NCBI GenBank assembly: GCA_031841125.1
Contig: CM063110.1
Span: 21,943,626 to 22,007,625 of the forward strand
DNA length: 64,000 bases
Reading direction: 5' to 3'
Origin: Acanthococcus lagerstroemiae
Lineage: Eukaryota > Arthropoda > Insecta > Hemiptera > Eriococcidae
Shown in pieces: positions 46,645 to 59,009 of this stretch; positions within the stretch are counted from its first letter, which is position 1, and every line of letters starts with the position of its first letter. The notes under the pieces were generated by a model, which had not been told where the DNA came from, searched no databases, and saw only the letters and a list, made by a program, of their open reading frames with translations. The position numbers were made by a program, and so were the translations under genes.

Positions 46645-48195
46645 GGTGAGGCGGAAGGGTGTGCCACGTTTGCGGCGGACTGATGCGGGGTGCAGTATAA
46701 GACGTACGTATTTTGCGATATCTGGTAGTCGTGTATCGGAAGCTCATGTTTTACTTTCTCTTTCTTTGGTAACGTGGCCGAGGCTGGAGCACAGATTGTT
46801 GGGATTTTGGTGGAATGTAGTCGATGTGACAGTCAAGACTGATTGAATTGAAATTTTGATATTCTCCGATTACACTACTGAACAAAATGAAATTTAATGT
46901 TTGCACAGCGCATTTAAGGAGGTGATTCTTGAGTACTTTTCAACGCTGAATACAGTGCCGTCGGCCGTTTTTCTCTATCACGTCTAGTTTTTCTGATCAA
47001 AAACTATAAAAAATTCAACTAAATGTGTTCAAAAAGAGGTTTAGGAACTGAATGTGGTCATACTGATTCGTGTTGTTGTGTGTTGCGGTCGTGTGTAGTA
47101 GTGTGTAACCCGTCTGTTTGTTTTCTGGTATTGTGGTCTGATAACACTGATAATATCAGTCAGTGGTACCGCTTATTCCAATGCAAAAACAAAATGGAAA
47201 CGAATTTCAGTCGTTTAGAACTCCGAATTGTGACGTGATAGAGAAAAATGGGTCGCAGTATCGTGTTCAGCGTTACAAAGTACCGCAGAATCACCTGTTG
47301 AAATGCATTATGCAAAATAGTTGTTCAGTAGTGTTATTAAACAGTGGGACTGTCCAATGACGTTCAGTTAAGATCAGTCTGTCTTCATAGTTACCTAGTC
47401 GCACCACGTTAACGAAACCATTTAATTTTTAATTTCACGCTGAGTTCCTACGAAGCACTTGGCTAAAAATTTTGGAGGTCTTTGATTTGCATCACAATCC
47501 AAAACCGTGGCAATTTGTTTTTCCACAAACCGTGATAGTTTGTTTTCCACAAAGATGCTGGCAAATTGTTTTCCCCAAACCTAATACAGGATGCCGATCG
47601 TGAGGAAAACGATCGGTTTGCGTACAGAAAACTGTAGGTATGCAAAATCGCTCTTTTAATGCAGGTATTAGGAAAAATCTAAAAACTGTTCCGGATTGGT
47701 TGAAGCTTTGGGAATAAGATTAGCTAGGGAATCAAGATTTCCCTCTCCCTCCCAGAAAGGCCTACATATGAATCGGCTAAGTTACCTGTGCGTGGGGTGA
47801 CATTGCCGGTACATAGGAAATGCGTAGAAAATGAGTGAAAATGTTCAAAATTTATTACGAAAGGCCGTTAAAACGAAAGAAAAATTGCAATTTAACTTAA
47901 ATGACGTCTGAAAGATTTAATATTCCTCGGGATTCAGTGGGCTCAGGTAAAACTCTCTTGATGGCAGCAAATTTCACGTAATCAAAATCATCCTTCAGAG
48001 GATAGTGAAATTCGTTTTTTTCTATTTTGGGAATGCAAAGGTGGGAAAGGAAGAAGAAATGACAGACAATGTGGGTAAATTCGGCCTTGGAAGAAGAAAT
48101 AAGAATGGAGAAAGAACAGACTAAAAATAGCAAACACCTTCTTTGAGAAAGACGAGAAATTAAAATGGAAACGAGGTAGATACATTACAAATATA
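46645..48195 (+). other. Downstream flank / possible proximal 3' UTR of tsh/tio
   Basis: Follows the stop codon directly, without a TE signature for the first kilobase or so. The 3' UTR probably starts here, but no confident cleavage site was located. Short frames (for example 47023-47238) have no domain. From about 47640 the sequence becomes AT- and A/G-rich. Confidence 0.4.
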
Positions 48196-48199
48196 AAAA

Positions 48200-49290
48200 A
48201 GAAGAAAGATTTTCAGGAAATTATACCACTAAACAAAATGGCAGAAGCCAGACTAGAAATGGAAAGTAAAATGGAACAAATACTCAAAAATAAAAGGCAT
48301 CTATCGATGCAAGAACTATACAACCAAATCGAAGGGGTAAGTACCTCAATACCCCAAAAATTTGGTACACAAAGAACCAAAATTTAAACAGACGACAAAT
48401 TAACTAGAGAGAAAGAATTAATAAGAAAAAAAAATGAAAGGTGAACAAGGGAAGACGTAACCATAAGGGAAAAAATCGAACTCTTTATACTAAAAAGATA
48501 AGTTACAATGGAAATTAAGAAAGATTTAAACAACTACAATCAAGAGAAAATCTGTGATATAATTGAGGAGAGCGGGTCAACAAAGAAAATGAAGAGAAAG
48601 AAACCTGATCACATCTAAGATAGATAAACAGGGAAATGAGATATACACTAGGTCAAAGATAACAAATATAGCCACGAAATTCTACAAGGAACTGTATAAA
48701 ACCAGGGAAAGAGGTAGGGGAGAAAACCCAAATTAAAAACAGAAGAGAGGAAAGGAAACAAACGAAGAGGGGGTCCCAAGAAGTCTAGGAAGAGAGGTGG
48801 AAACGGTAATGAATAAAATAAAAACAGGAAAATAGGGGGACCGGATCTGATTGAAAATAAGATACTAAAAGACTGTACTATAAAATTAACTCAACCTCTC
48901 ACGGAAGTATTCAACTGAGATCAGAGAAGAGAAGGATCGAAGCTTTTGAGGTGTGGTGCTATAGGTGGATACTTACCATCAAATGGACGGATACAGTAAG
49001 AAATGAGGAAGTGCTCAACAGAGTAGGAGGTAAAATGGATATTTAGAATTGTCTGAAAAAGAATGAGAGATAAACTAATAGGACATAACTTGAGACACCC
49101 AGGAATAATATCACTGCTGCTAGAAGGAACAGTGGAGGGAAAGAATTGGGTAGGTCGGCAAAGATTCCAGTATGTTCAACAGATAATCAAGGATGTCAAT
49201 TGTAAGTGTTATCACGAAATGAAAGAACCCTGCACAAGATAGGGAGAAATGGAGAGCTGTATCAAACTGGTAAGACTGTTAATCATAAAA
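48200..49290 (+). pseudogene. Internally deleted RTE-type retrotransposon
   Basis: + strand pieces are in ORF2 order. A linker segment reads ITSKIDKQGNEIYTRSKITN and KFYKELYK (about 48605-48700). A VETVMNKIKTGK then GGPDLIENKILKDCTIKL segment (about 48800-48885) precedes the RT palm in intact elements. The sequence then jumps at about 48920 to RIEAFEVWCYRWILTIKWTD and RNEEVLNRV (about 48938-49030), a C-terminal motif. LIGHNLRHPGI follows near 49078. The RT catalytic core between these is missing. Stops and frameshifts are common. It belongs to the same broad lineage as the fragment at 20330-20845. Confidence 0.8.
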
Positions 49291-49309
49291 GAAGAAGAGG
49301 TACCAAAGC

Positions 49310-49470
49310 AATGAAAAGTGGCGGAAACTATATTGAAAAAATTTCCCATACCACAAAATAGAAAGAATGTGCGCCAGTTCCTCGGGAAAATAAACTTTTA
49401 CCAATAAGTACATCCCCAACGCCGCAAAGAGTCGAGAACCATTCTTATCAGAGGATTGGACTGAAACCGA
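49310..49470 (+). pseudogene. LTR retrotransposon (gypsy-type) pol fragment
   Basis: The + strand reads ILKKFPIPQNRKNVRQFLGK then INFY (about 49333-49412). After a stop and frame change it continues with a KYIPNAAKSREP-like segment (about 49408-49445). The VRQFLG.INFY.KFIPN pattern is the RT to RNase H junction of gypsy-group elements. Only about 150 bp survive and no LTRs were seen. Confidence 0.7.
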
Positions 49471-49474
49471 TTGT

Positions 49475-50525
49475 CAGCCCGCATCTGTTGGTTATTGAGA
49501 CATGGACGTCTCAGATTTCAAAAAAATAATGATCAGTGACCACCGACTGATTGGTGCGGACCTTCGGGCAGCATTATTTTTTTGGAAATCATCATATGTA
49601 CACGTTCTGCCTTTGCATATGTTGCTCACGCTGCATAAAGTTGTACGAGTGCGATGTGGTGTCGCACTTGAGTGGCATCAAATAGACAGCCGTAGGTCAA
49701 AATTTGATGATATTTTGACGCAACTACAGCATCTTAGTAGTTAGTGATCGGTTATCCCTGTGATGCGTTTCGTTGTCTTTGGTGGGGGGGGGGGGGGGAA
49801 ATGTAAAATCAGTCACTCGAGATGGGCTCATTTTATTAAACCAGTACCTATCTTGTACATTGAATTCTCGACTACACACCTGACATGTTTCAGTTGGTGT
49901 AGAGTATCTATCCTGGTACTACCAAAAGATTAGCTGTTGCTTTGGTCAGCGTACTGATATATCGTCGATTATTTTTCAGATTACATGTGCTGTCTTGATT
50001 GTATCTTGATGGCGGTGTTTTAGACTGATACAAGGCATTTGTGTAACTTTAGCACATCAGTACACATTTTGTTGATGTACTCGTCTTGCCCTAGCTTTGG
50101 GACATTTTGTTTACAATTCAGCGGAATAACTACCCGATCTGCAAAATCAGCGTCAAAAGACACTCTTGACACACTTTTTGAGTCAAAATAGTGTCGGTTC
50201 TTGACAATCATGTAGGCTCCGCCCATTTGTATAGTAGAATTAATTGGTCAAAAATGCGTCGGAGTGCTCTAATTGGTTAAAATATTGTCAAAATGTCAAA
50301 ATACCATGTCAAAATTCGCAAAATTGATGCAGGTCAAAATTGTGTCAATCCTTGTAGATTGGGTACTCATACTTTAAATTTTGTAATTGTTTCATGTAGT
50401 ATATGATTTATTGAAATTTGTGCTGCATCGTAATCTTTCCCCTTTGCTAGAAATATCCCAACTAAAAACAAAATTATATATTTACAGCAATCAATATAGT
50501 CCGGCCGCAAACGGCCTTAACAAAA
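49475..50525. other. Unassigned non-coding DNA
   Basis: Contains a G-run near 49785. The frames at 49502-49744 (+) and 50020-50226 (-) have no supported homology. Confidence 0.35.
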
Positions 50526-50530
50526 GGCTA

Positions 50531-50916
50531 AAGGTATGTTTTCCTTGGAGAGACTATTACAATGATCGTTCAACAGTAATCGTTCAACGATAATTGCTGA
50601 GCACTATTTCTTTGTATTTCATAAGAAGCTGTGTTGCTCCAAACGTCTGAGCAGCAGACATTTGGAGCAACACAGCTTCATATGAAATACAAAGAAACAG
50701 AAAGGTAGGTTTTCCTCGGAGCAACTATTACAGTGATTGTTCAACGATAATCGTTGAGCACTATTTCTTCGTATTTCATATGAAGCTGTGTTGCTCCAAA
50801 TGTCCGCCGCTCAGACGTTTGGAGCAACACAGCTTCATATGAAATACAAAGAAATAGTGCTCAATGATTATCGTTGAACGATCATCGTAATAGTCGCTCC
50901 GAAGAAAATGTACCTT
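50531..50916. repeat. Compound palindrome: two hairpins inside a longer inverted repeat
   Basis: Two hairpins share the same stem (CTTTGTATTTCAT, AAGCTGTGTTGCTCCAAA and mirrors). They are at about 50599-50697 and 50756-50862. They are enclosed by outer arms near 50531-50575 (GGTATGTTTTCCTTGGAG onward) and 50872-50916 (its mirror). The outer arm partly repeats at 50703-50750, so the structure looks like a tandem duplication of a palindromic unit. Confidence 0.8.
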
Positions 50917-50919
50917 ACA

Positions 50920-51570
50920 CCAGACTCTTGTGAACAGAATAAGATGTTGGATGAACGTGTAGCGCGTTTGGAGCTACAACACAAGCGCGTTATCACCATT
51001 TAAAAAAAGAAGTTCCAGATGATCAATCACGATCATCTTGATAAGACTTGATCTTTTTCAATCATTGGGCTCAGGGTGATCATTATGATCAACGATGTCA
51101 TTATGACATGATCGATTGATCAATTGTGGAGAATCAGAAAAGAGACCATTGGTAGATGAGTATAAGTTCCTTTCTATTAACGACTTCTCTGAACACAGAA
51201 ATGAATGCGTTTCTTTAAAGTTGACTTAGAAAAGGACCTGATAGAGAATGTTTGTAGGTATTTTCTGTTTTTGCTAAACATTTTCATATTTTGTAGCCAA
51301 CACAGTGGCGAGGAGAGTGCATTGGCATTGATAATATTCGGATTGTGCAAACAACAACAACAATGCTGAAACTAAACCCAACTGATAAGCAAACGGTGAT
51401 GGTTACATTGACTTTCATAAGAAAAACACACATTTTTGTGATGGAAATGAATATCTGTCTGTTGTATGCCTCTGGGTACTTGACATTGTAGTTTGTGAAC
51501 AATCATCAGAAAGATCGATCATGATCGATCATGATTTTTGTAATGATTGACATCACTATCTAGAATTTAA
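50920..51570. other. Non-coding DNA with GATCA-rich motifs
   Basis: TGATCAATC/GATCATG-like motifs cluster at 51015-51130 and 51490-51545 and may be the ends of another degenerate foldback. No gene recognised. Confidence 0.4.
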
Positions 51571-51850
51571 CAGCGATGGTATTTTACGTGTAAAATATCT
51601 ATTCTATGTTTTCATTGTAAAATGTGTAAAATACGCATAAAATGTGTAGAATAGGCATAAAATGAGTAAAATGCTGTATAACCTAAACCAAAAAGCCAAA
51701 TTTCTTTGAAAGTTGAATTTTTTGGCTTTTTGGTTTGAGTTACATAGCATTCTACTAATTCTATGCCTATTCTACACATTTTACAGCATTCACACATTCT
51801 ACACGAATTTCAAGCTATTCTACACCATTCATTTTACACGTAGAATGCTG
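51571..51850. repeat. Near-perfect palindromic element
   Basis: The outer arms ATTTTACGTGTAAAAT and CATTTTACACGTAGAATG, the middle arms (GTGTAGAATAGGCATA and its mirror) and the centre (ACCAAAAAGCCAAA and its mirror at 51685-51737) are all complementary. The 280-bp unit would fold into one long hairpin. TGTAAAAT/ATTCTACA motifs recall the MITE at 1408-2012. Confidence 0.75.
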
Positions 51851-51889
51851 ATTTATTTGATGCCATGTATTCTACAGCACAACACTGAA

Positions 51890-52636
51890 ATTTAACTTTG
51901 TTGCGCCCTGCGCTACTATATTCTGCAGCCATGTTGTTGCTGCGCAAATGCAGTCTGCAGCCTTGTTGTTAATTCCATGGAAGTTTTCAATACTGAAGAT
52001 CACAGTGAGGATGGTTGGAAGAAGTACGATACATAGGTTCGCGTATGCATGCCGCGCGGTCAGTCGGGTCAGTCAGTCAGTCAGTCAGAAATGTAATGCG
52101 CAAAATGTAACGTTTTTTCCTTTTGGGTGCCGAAATAAAGACGTGAAAATGTCAATAAGAAAAAAGTCAGCGAGCCTAGCCAGCCCGCACGCTATTTTTG
52201 TCACGCTCCTGAGTAACGCTTTTTTCTCTTACCAGCCAACCCATAACGCGATTTTTGTAACTCTGTTTTCGTCACGCTCCAAAGTAACGTTTTCGTCTGT
52301 TGTGTGCCAAAGTAAAGGCGTAACAATGTTTAAAAAAAAAACAAATAAATCTTGAATTTACGCTTTGGTAATTCGGAGGGTAGAAATTTTCTCGATAAGT
52401 TGACTAGGAAATTTTTGCGAAGCATTTTTCAATATGAATGGACTTTTTGGTTACCCCGTATATGACAGAAATCTTTCAAATATGGCGTAGTTACGTTTTC
52501 TGTTATATTCCTTCTCCATTTTTCTCTTTCTTTTTTCCCCTTAATTTTTTTGATTTTGCTTTTTTTTTGGTCTGAAAATTGAAAATTTTGCCGCTCTAGG
52601 CAGCGGCCTAGGTCGCCTAACGGTGAACACGCCTCT
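51890..52636. repeat. Dispersed element with TCAG microsatellite, copy 1
   Basis: Shares its start (TTGCGCCCTGCGC and TTCTGCAGCC), middle (GTGAGGATGGTTGGAAGAAG, then GGTCAGTCGGGTCAGTCAGT) and end (TTTTGCCGCTCTA, then CGCCTCTGA) with 53922-54361. This copy has about 300 bp of extra internal sequence. No coding capacity supported. Confidence 0.75.
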
Positions 52637-52639
52637 GAG

Positions 52640-53915
52640 TCGACTATAGCACACTCTATTGGTTATTTTTTTAAGGTTCATGCTCAGTACGGGTAGTCGA
52701 ATAGTCTATGCCCAGTCTGTCAGTAGTGAAATGTGGCTCAGTGTCGTTATTGTTATCGGAATAGGAGAAGCCGAAGACGGAGTAAAAAATCCGTTTAAAA
52801 TCTCAGTTATTTTAAGGTTGTTGCCAAAAATAGTGAATGAATTGTGGTCAATTCTGAATATCAATAGATCGACGTAGACAACACTCCAAAATACTTGCGA
52901 GAAAGAGGTAAATAATTTTTGTCATTAGTTCTCCCGTAATTATTTTACAAAATAGGGTAACATTGAAGGCCTCGTAAAATATTCTGTTTATATTGGGAGA
53001 ATGAACTTTTAAATGGTTCGTTTCATCGTGAATGGAATCTTCATTGTAGATATTACTGTTTTATAGGTTGAATGCGGTTTGTATTATGCTAATTTTGCAT
53101 AATTTTTCCATTTTTAACACTATTTCTGCTCTAAAATGTGCAGAGGCGTATTAAGAAAAGAAGCCGCTCTAGGCAGTATAAAATCTGCCGCCCCATTTGA
53201 TTAGAAATACATTGTAGGAGCACGTGGTATCATAAAGTGCGCCCAATTTATAATGGCCAGGTGACTATGAATTAAGCTGCTGAAGTGCTAATATCCTCCA
53301 GACCAAATTGCGGACTTATTCACTTCCTTGTCGAGAAAAAAATCCCTAGTTTAAATTTAGTTATATTGATTTGATAATACAATGTTGCATAAAGAACAGG
53401 CATACATCATGACAAAATTTTGTGTAACAAACTACAGAGAAAACTGGGGGGCTTTAACGTGCCATAGAAAATCTTGTACAGCATTTGGCGGATAGGATTT
53501 TTCGGAGGTTGTTTCTGGGCACTTAGTACTACATTTTCCAACAAAGTCCTGTTTGTTAGCTGAACTTTTTTTTTGTGTTTTTGTTTTTTGTGTGTATGTT
53601 TTTTTTTGTTTTGTCTATGGGGCCTAGACTAGAGAGAGCTGAGGTGTAACTGTCTTCGGACCTGTACGCATATGGCACGTCGCTCCTACGACAGGATGAA
53701 TGTGTTCGATGAGGCGTTTCATTTCAAAGACACCAATCCCTGCAAATGTAAACTTAAGGAAAATTGTAAATGTTTTTTGTGATTTCCCTCCCCCCTCCCC
53801 GGCGCTTGGAAACGACTAATCCGAATTTAGTGTTTATGGGCTCAATGGACTAAAAATTTATTTTATTTTCATCGCGTAACAAACGGGTCGGCAACAACGG
53901 GAGAGCATTTTCATG
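52640..53915. other. Unassigned non-coding DNA
   Basis: Includes GCCGCTCTAGGCAGTA near 53163, a relic of the end motif seen at 52590 and 54315. T-rich low complexity lies near 53570-53610. No gene recognised. Confidence 0.35.
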
Positions 53916-53921
53916 TCTAGA

Positions 53922-54361
53922 ATTTAACTTGGCTGCGCCCTGCGCAACTGCATTCTGCAGTCGTGTTGTTGCTGCGCAACTGCAGTCTGCAGTCTTGTTG
54001 TTAATTCCACGGAAATTTTTTATACTGAAGTTCACGGTGAGGATGGTTGGAAGAAGTACGGTACATAAGTTCGCGTAGGCATGGCCCTGCACGGTCAGTC
54101 GGGTCAGTCATTCAGTCAGTGAGTCATTCTGTCAGTCAGAAACGTAATGCGCAAAATGTAACGATTTTTCTTTTTGGGTGCCGAAGTAAAGACATGAAAA
54201 TGTCAATAAGAAAAAGGATATTTTTCTTTTTCCTTTTGTTCCCTTCATTTTTTTCTTGTTTTTTTGTGTTTCTGTTTTTGCTTTTTCTTTTGGTCTGAAA
54301 ATTCAAAATTTTGCCGCTCTACGCAGCTGCCTAGGTTGCCTAACTGTAAAAACGCCTCTGA
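53922..54361. repeat. Dispersed element with TCAG microsatellite, copy 2
   Basis: Shorter copy of 51890-52636, matching over both ends with roughly one mismatch in ten. The internal GTCAGTCGGGTCAGTCATTC microsatellite part differs in repeat number. Confidence 0.75.
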
Positions 54362-54364
54362 AGA

Positions 54365-56680
54365 TGTGTTCTTTGACTTGGAAAGCTGAATTTTGGTATA
54401 AATATAGCATATTCAATGACTGTACTGTCGACTTACGAAAGAAAAAAATCGCCAACAGTGCAGGAAGGCTGACCTTTTAATGTTGCCCCAAATCCGAAAT
54501 ACTGCTGCTGATCAGGCCAGACGATTTTATTATTTACTACCGTTATATTTACATTTTGTTTGAGAAGTCGCATTTTCCTATGATCGTCGTTCATTTTGTG
54601 TGTTCTACAAGCCTTGTGTCACTATCTGGTGGCGGTGCACTCGATAAATTGAATTCTATCCTGGATAACTTTGAAAGGTTCTTCTACACTGCGAACTATC
54701 AGTCCTTCCAAGATTCTTTTTTGCCATCTGATAGAGCTGCTACAGTACTCTCCACAGCCAAAATACTGATGTCCGAACCCCCTCTCCCCAAAAAATAAGT
54801 CCATAAAACTTGTGATAACCTTTCGAAGTAACCCCGAATTACGGTACGTAAGGCGAATATAATCGACTAATGTGGAAAATCAAATGAAGGCTGACGATGA
54901 TTTGGAACACTTGAATTAAAAAGAGACGAACAGGGCAGAAAGAAATTCTCGTCTGGTTGCTGTGCATGGAAACACGAGGGAATTTTTCCACTGCAGGCTC
55001 AACCATATTTTTTACTTTTATAAGCATCTGTCAAAACGAAGGGGTATCATTTGTGCCGGCTTCGAATATTGTATCAAGTATACGAGTCCAAAATTAGCAA
55101 TTTCGTGTACCACAGCAATCTCAACAACCCCACTGATCCAGTACTCGGCTTCAGACCTTACACCAGCCGTCGTTAAACGTTTCTATAACAGTGGCACATT
55201 TCATATAATCCAACCACTTAGATCTAGTGTACGTTGTTTATTTTCTTCTCTTTTTCTCTTTGACTCTTTCAATTCTCTTTGACTCTTTTCAGTTCGTCTC
55301 TCTCTCTCTCTCCTTTTTTGTTATATTTATGTAAGCACCGCGTCTCTGAAAGTGATAATGGTTTTAAAAAATCTCGTTTCATTTTTTTTCTTGTAATATG
55401 AATTTTTTTCGTATACTCGACCGCGTTATGTAAGCTTATTACATTTTAAAGGTATACCTACTGTAAAACGTAAGCCTGTGCCATGATCTCTGTGCGGACC
55501 TAAACTCCGCACAATTTTCATGTAGATTTTCTTATGTATTCGGAATCGAACAACTAGTGAGTTTTTAATTCGATAGATCTAATTGATTTAGAGCGTATAA
55601 CGAACGATTTGTTATTAATTTTTTTTTTTTTAGATTTGATTAAGAAAAAAAAAGAGATTTATTTAAAAAATCAAATTAAAAAAGAAAGAAAAATGAGTAT
55701 TGTTTAGTGTGCTGTGAAACTCTGCCTAACCATGTTATAATTTACGATGTGTATAACAGTATACGATTTTGTCGTAGATTCTTTCTTCAATTTTTCTAGT
55801 CCACTGTAATGATAATTATAAAATAATTTTTTTCAGTTATTTGTATTTTTAGATACTATACATTATTACAATACGTATACGTTCATTTTTCTTATATATG
55901 TATAAGTTGAAAGTACTTTTTTTTTTTTTGTTTTTATCTATACCTTGATTGTATAGAGCCTTTATACGAATGTACCCGAAATTGTACATTTTTACGTGCC
56001 AGAAATTTGCAATTTTATCACTTAATATCTCATTATTTTAATAATATCTCGGGTGTTTTCCTTTTTTTTTTTCTTTCTTTTTTTGTTTGTTTGTTTTGTG
56101 TAAACGACGGAATTTTGATATCGTTTTTTCTTTCTCAATAATTCTTAAGACTACATACCATTGTTAAGTAGATCGTTTTATTTTTAAATAATTATTCTCG
56201 ATTTAATTATTATTTATAAACATACAAACACATGAATTGAATTTGTTTGTATCGTGCTTGAAAATGTATTTTTGTAGAGGTTGTAATTGAAAATTTACTG
56301 TAGCAATTATTGTATACCATTTTTTTTCTCTCTTTCCTTTTCCTCTAACCTGTATACGTTTTTTTTTTGTCGCCATTTATTTTTGTGTTTTTTTAAAATC
56401 TTTATTTCGTCATTGTTCTCTCATTTTTGTTCGTTTCAGAGGCTGGTCGGCTATTTTTAATTATTTTTATTATTCGCGCTCGCCAGCTCAAGCAGAGATT
56501 ACGAATGAGCGTAACGTTTTTGAATTTTCATATCTTACTTTCGAATTTTCGTGTATATTTTTCGCGCCTTTTTGTTTCCCATCTTTTCAGTTACGAGGAT
56601 ATGATCCGAACGAATTTTGGGAGTTGGTTTCGTCGTTGTCGTTGCCGCTTATAATTTAAGTTTGGAAGTTCACTAACCAT
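54365..56680. other. Unassigned unique DNA, strongly AT-rich from 55300
   Basis: A TCTCTCTCT tract lies near 55297. From about 55320 to 56430 the sequence is AT-rich with many T-runs, unlike the TE families nearby. It could be untranslated or intronic DNA of tsh or a neighbour. The + frame at 54556-54798 has no recognisable domain. No gene is called. Confidence 0.35.
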
Positions 56681-56818
56681 ACGCGCAACCAGGAGAGGCT
56701 ATGGGGGCTATAGTCCCCAAAAGCTCTGAGTTTCTGGGGGCTATAGCCTCCCAAAAGCCCTGAGTTTTTAAAAAAAATTCAGGTTTAGCCCCTCCCAGAG
56801 GTAATTCCTGGTTGCGCT
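56681..56818. mobile_element. Short MITE, TIR GCGCAACCAGGA
   Basis: The left end GCGCAACCAGGAGAGGCT and right end AATTCCTGGTTGCGC are inverted. Inside, GGGGGCTATAG-CCC motifs occur in direct and inverted forms, and AGCTCTGAGTTTCTGG/AGCCCTGAGTTTTT repeats once. No coding capacity. Confidence 0.65.
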
Positions 56819-56824
56819 TATGAC

Positions 56825-58020
56825 TCTAACCCGTCATGAATATTATTCCTCCTTCGGTGTACGAGACTTTCGCATCGGGGAAGGCTGAAAGACGTTAGCC
56901 CAGTGTCCATCTGTGGTGGCGATCGTGGGTGCTCGGATTATTGGGAATTTTTTGATCCATAAATCTTAATTCCTAAAAAAAAAACTGGCCGTTTGAATGC
57001 TCAAAATTATATGCTCCTCTCCCCAACATGAAAGGAGCGGTCGCCACCGTTTTGTGGGATAATCGTATTTTGGGCAGAAAGGAGAAGGTCGGATTCGAAT
57101 GGAAAGGTTCGATGGAGTAATTTCGTGAAATCTAGATTGAGGGTTCGAGAGGCCCAGTATGAAAGCGTGAACACCTCATCCTCATGAAACCATTACACGG
57201 GTTTCAAATCCGTAAAATTGTAAATTTGGTCGAGACGTTTGCTAGAACGTTTCTTTTCTTTTGGGAGAGGGGGGGGGATGTAGACAGTAAAAATCTGATT
57301 GAAACGCCAGAAATTTTAGTTACATAAAGAGAAGCAGACTCACTTTCCCAGTTTTGCCAACTGCAACTGAAATTTGCTGAGTGCCAACTTTTCAACCCCT
57401 CTAGTGGCTACGAGCCGGAATCTGATTCCAGTACAGTTGATTAGAAGGCGTAGGCTAAAGTCTGGAAAGTTATACGTAATCATGTGAATTCTTCGAATGT
57501 GTTTACTCTTCATCCGGCTTCGTGGACCCCTGGATTGAACTGTTTGTCGCGTTACATTAGATGGAGGACGGGGAATTGCTCACTGTATACGAATTGAATT
57601 TTTTTTTATTTGGGGGGGGGGGAGTCGCGTTACTCGGTATTCTGCCAGTGGAGTCGGTAGAGAGAGAATCAAACAAAGACTGATAAACTATCGTGTAGGT
57701 TTGCGTTTTCTGTGATAATATGATCCGGGGTGTACCGAAGGAAAATTGTCGGAGAGAATACATTTTTCTAATTGAAAAATTCCGTATTTCATGATCGAAG
57801 AATCTATAGGGTTTGATGGATTCGAACTGTAAGCAGGCAAACGGGGTCCCAAAAAGTATCAAAATCTTCAAACGTCTCCAACTCGAGGGTACTCAGTTGA
57901 CAACTGAAGCAAATTGCTGAACGTTTGGGAGAGGTTCCCTCCTACCCTGTGGTACTCCACGAAATTTTATTTCGGAAGTCTATGACCAAAAATGACGAAC
58001 TTTCAGTGACATCGCGCGTA
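56825..58020. other. Unassigned non-coding DNA
   Basis: No exon or RNA gene recognised. The 104-codon minus frame at 57557-57871 lacks a domain and crosses a G-run. Confidence 0.35.
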
Positions 58021-58030
58021 TGGGATTACA

Positions 58031-58296
58031 CCGGGACGTACCGAAGAGTTTTCCGGGAGGGGGGGGAGTGAAAATCCCAACTGATACAACTCAAAATTCC
58101 CAAATATCAAAGCAGAAAAAAAGAACCTTTTGACTTGTTGAATTTTCCCAGCTTCTCGACTCAACTCACAATTTCAAAGTATCAAAGCAAAAAAGAAAAA
58201 ACAACAACTTTTGACTTGTTGGATTTTTTTCAACTGCTGAGTAAAAAATTTCCTCCAGTTGGAAGCTCTCCCCTCCCCCCAAGCGGTACGTCCCTG
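58031..58296. mobile_element. hAT-like MITE, CAGGGACGTACC family, copy 2
   Basis: The left end CCGGGACGTACCGAAGAG and right end AAGCGGTACGTCCCTG are inverted. A perfect 8-bp duplication, GGATTACA, flanks it (58023-58030 and 58297-58304). The interior has two CTTTTGACTTGTTGGATTTT-like units. An 8-bp duplication with CAG-type ends suggests a hAT-mobilised element. Confidence 0.85.
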
Positions 58297-58299
58297 GGA

Positions 58300-59005
58300 T
58301 TACAAAACATATTTTATGTTTTGTGAGTATTAAATTATCGGATTTCATTCTTTAAATTTTGGGGCCTGAATTAGAGTTGAGTTCAACAAATGGTGGCGAT
58401 CCTGTGGAACGGCTGACTAGTCCCTATCCTATAAAAAATTTGGCCGCGAAGAAAATTTTTAGCTCTTAACGAAGAATGGAGTGTTTTTTGATCCAAAATA
58501 GTGAATAATTATTGAATATAATACTCCCCCCCCCCTTTCGCAACTCTGGAAAACGCCTGTAGGAATCCCTCCCCATCAATACATTCTGATCTGATGAAAT
58601 ATTTGAAATTAACCACTTAAAAGAACCTCTCCTCACCCTGTTCTTATACCTTATTCAATTTTCCAATTCTAGTCAATCTTGCGTGTTATACTTAGATCTG
58701 AAAATCGGATTTTAGCCGAACTGGAGCCAGATCCAAAATCAAACAGAATATTCGAAAATCTGCTTTCGGTAGTTTATTCGATATTTTTTGAAATTTAAAT
58801 GTTCTCGGTATGTTCTATATTTTTTACTGGGAAACAGGAACCAAATTTTATCTCGTACTCCTTGTTTCGCGACAGTTTTGACTCCGCTGTCAAAAACTAT
58901 CATTTTTTATACCCAGCATGTTAAATTTGAGGGAAAGGACTGATTGTTTGAATACGTGGAGCCCCCTACGGAGCAAAACTTGATTAATATTGTTGAACTC
59001 GGTTG
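58300..59005. other. Unassigned non-coding DNA
   Basis: No gene or repeat family recognised. Confidence 0.35.
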
Positions 59006-59009
59006 GTAT

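Noticed and set aside
49502..49744. The ISDHRL string as the end of an RTE endonuclease domain
   Set aside because: Only about six residues fit and the preceding text belongs to a gypsy-type fragment; probably chance.
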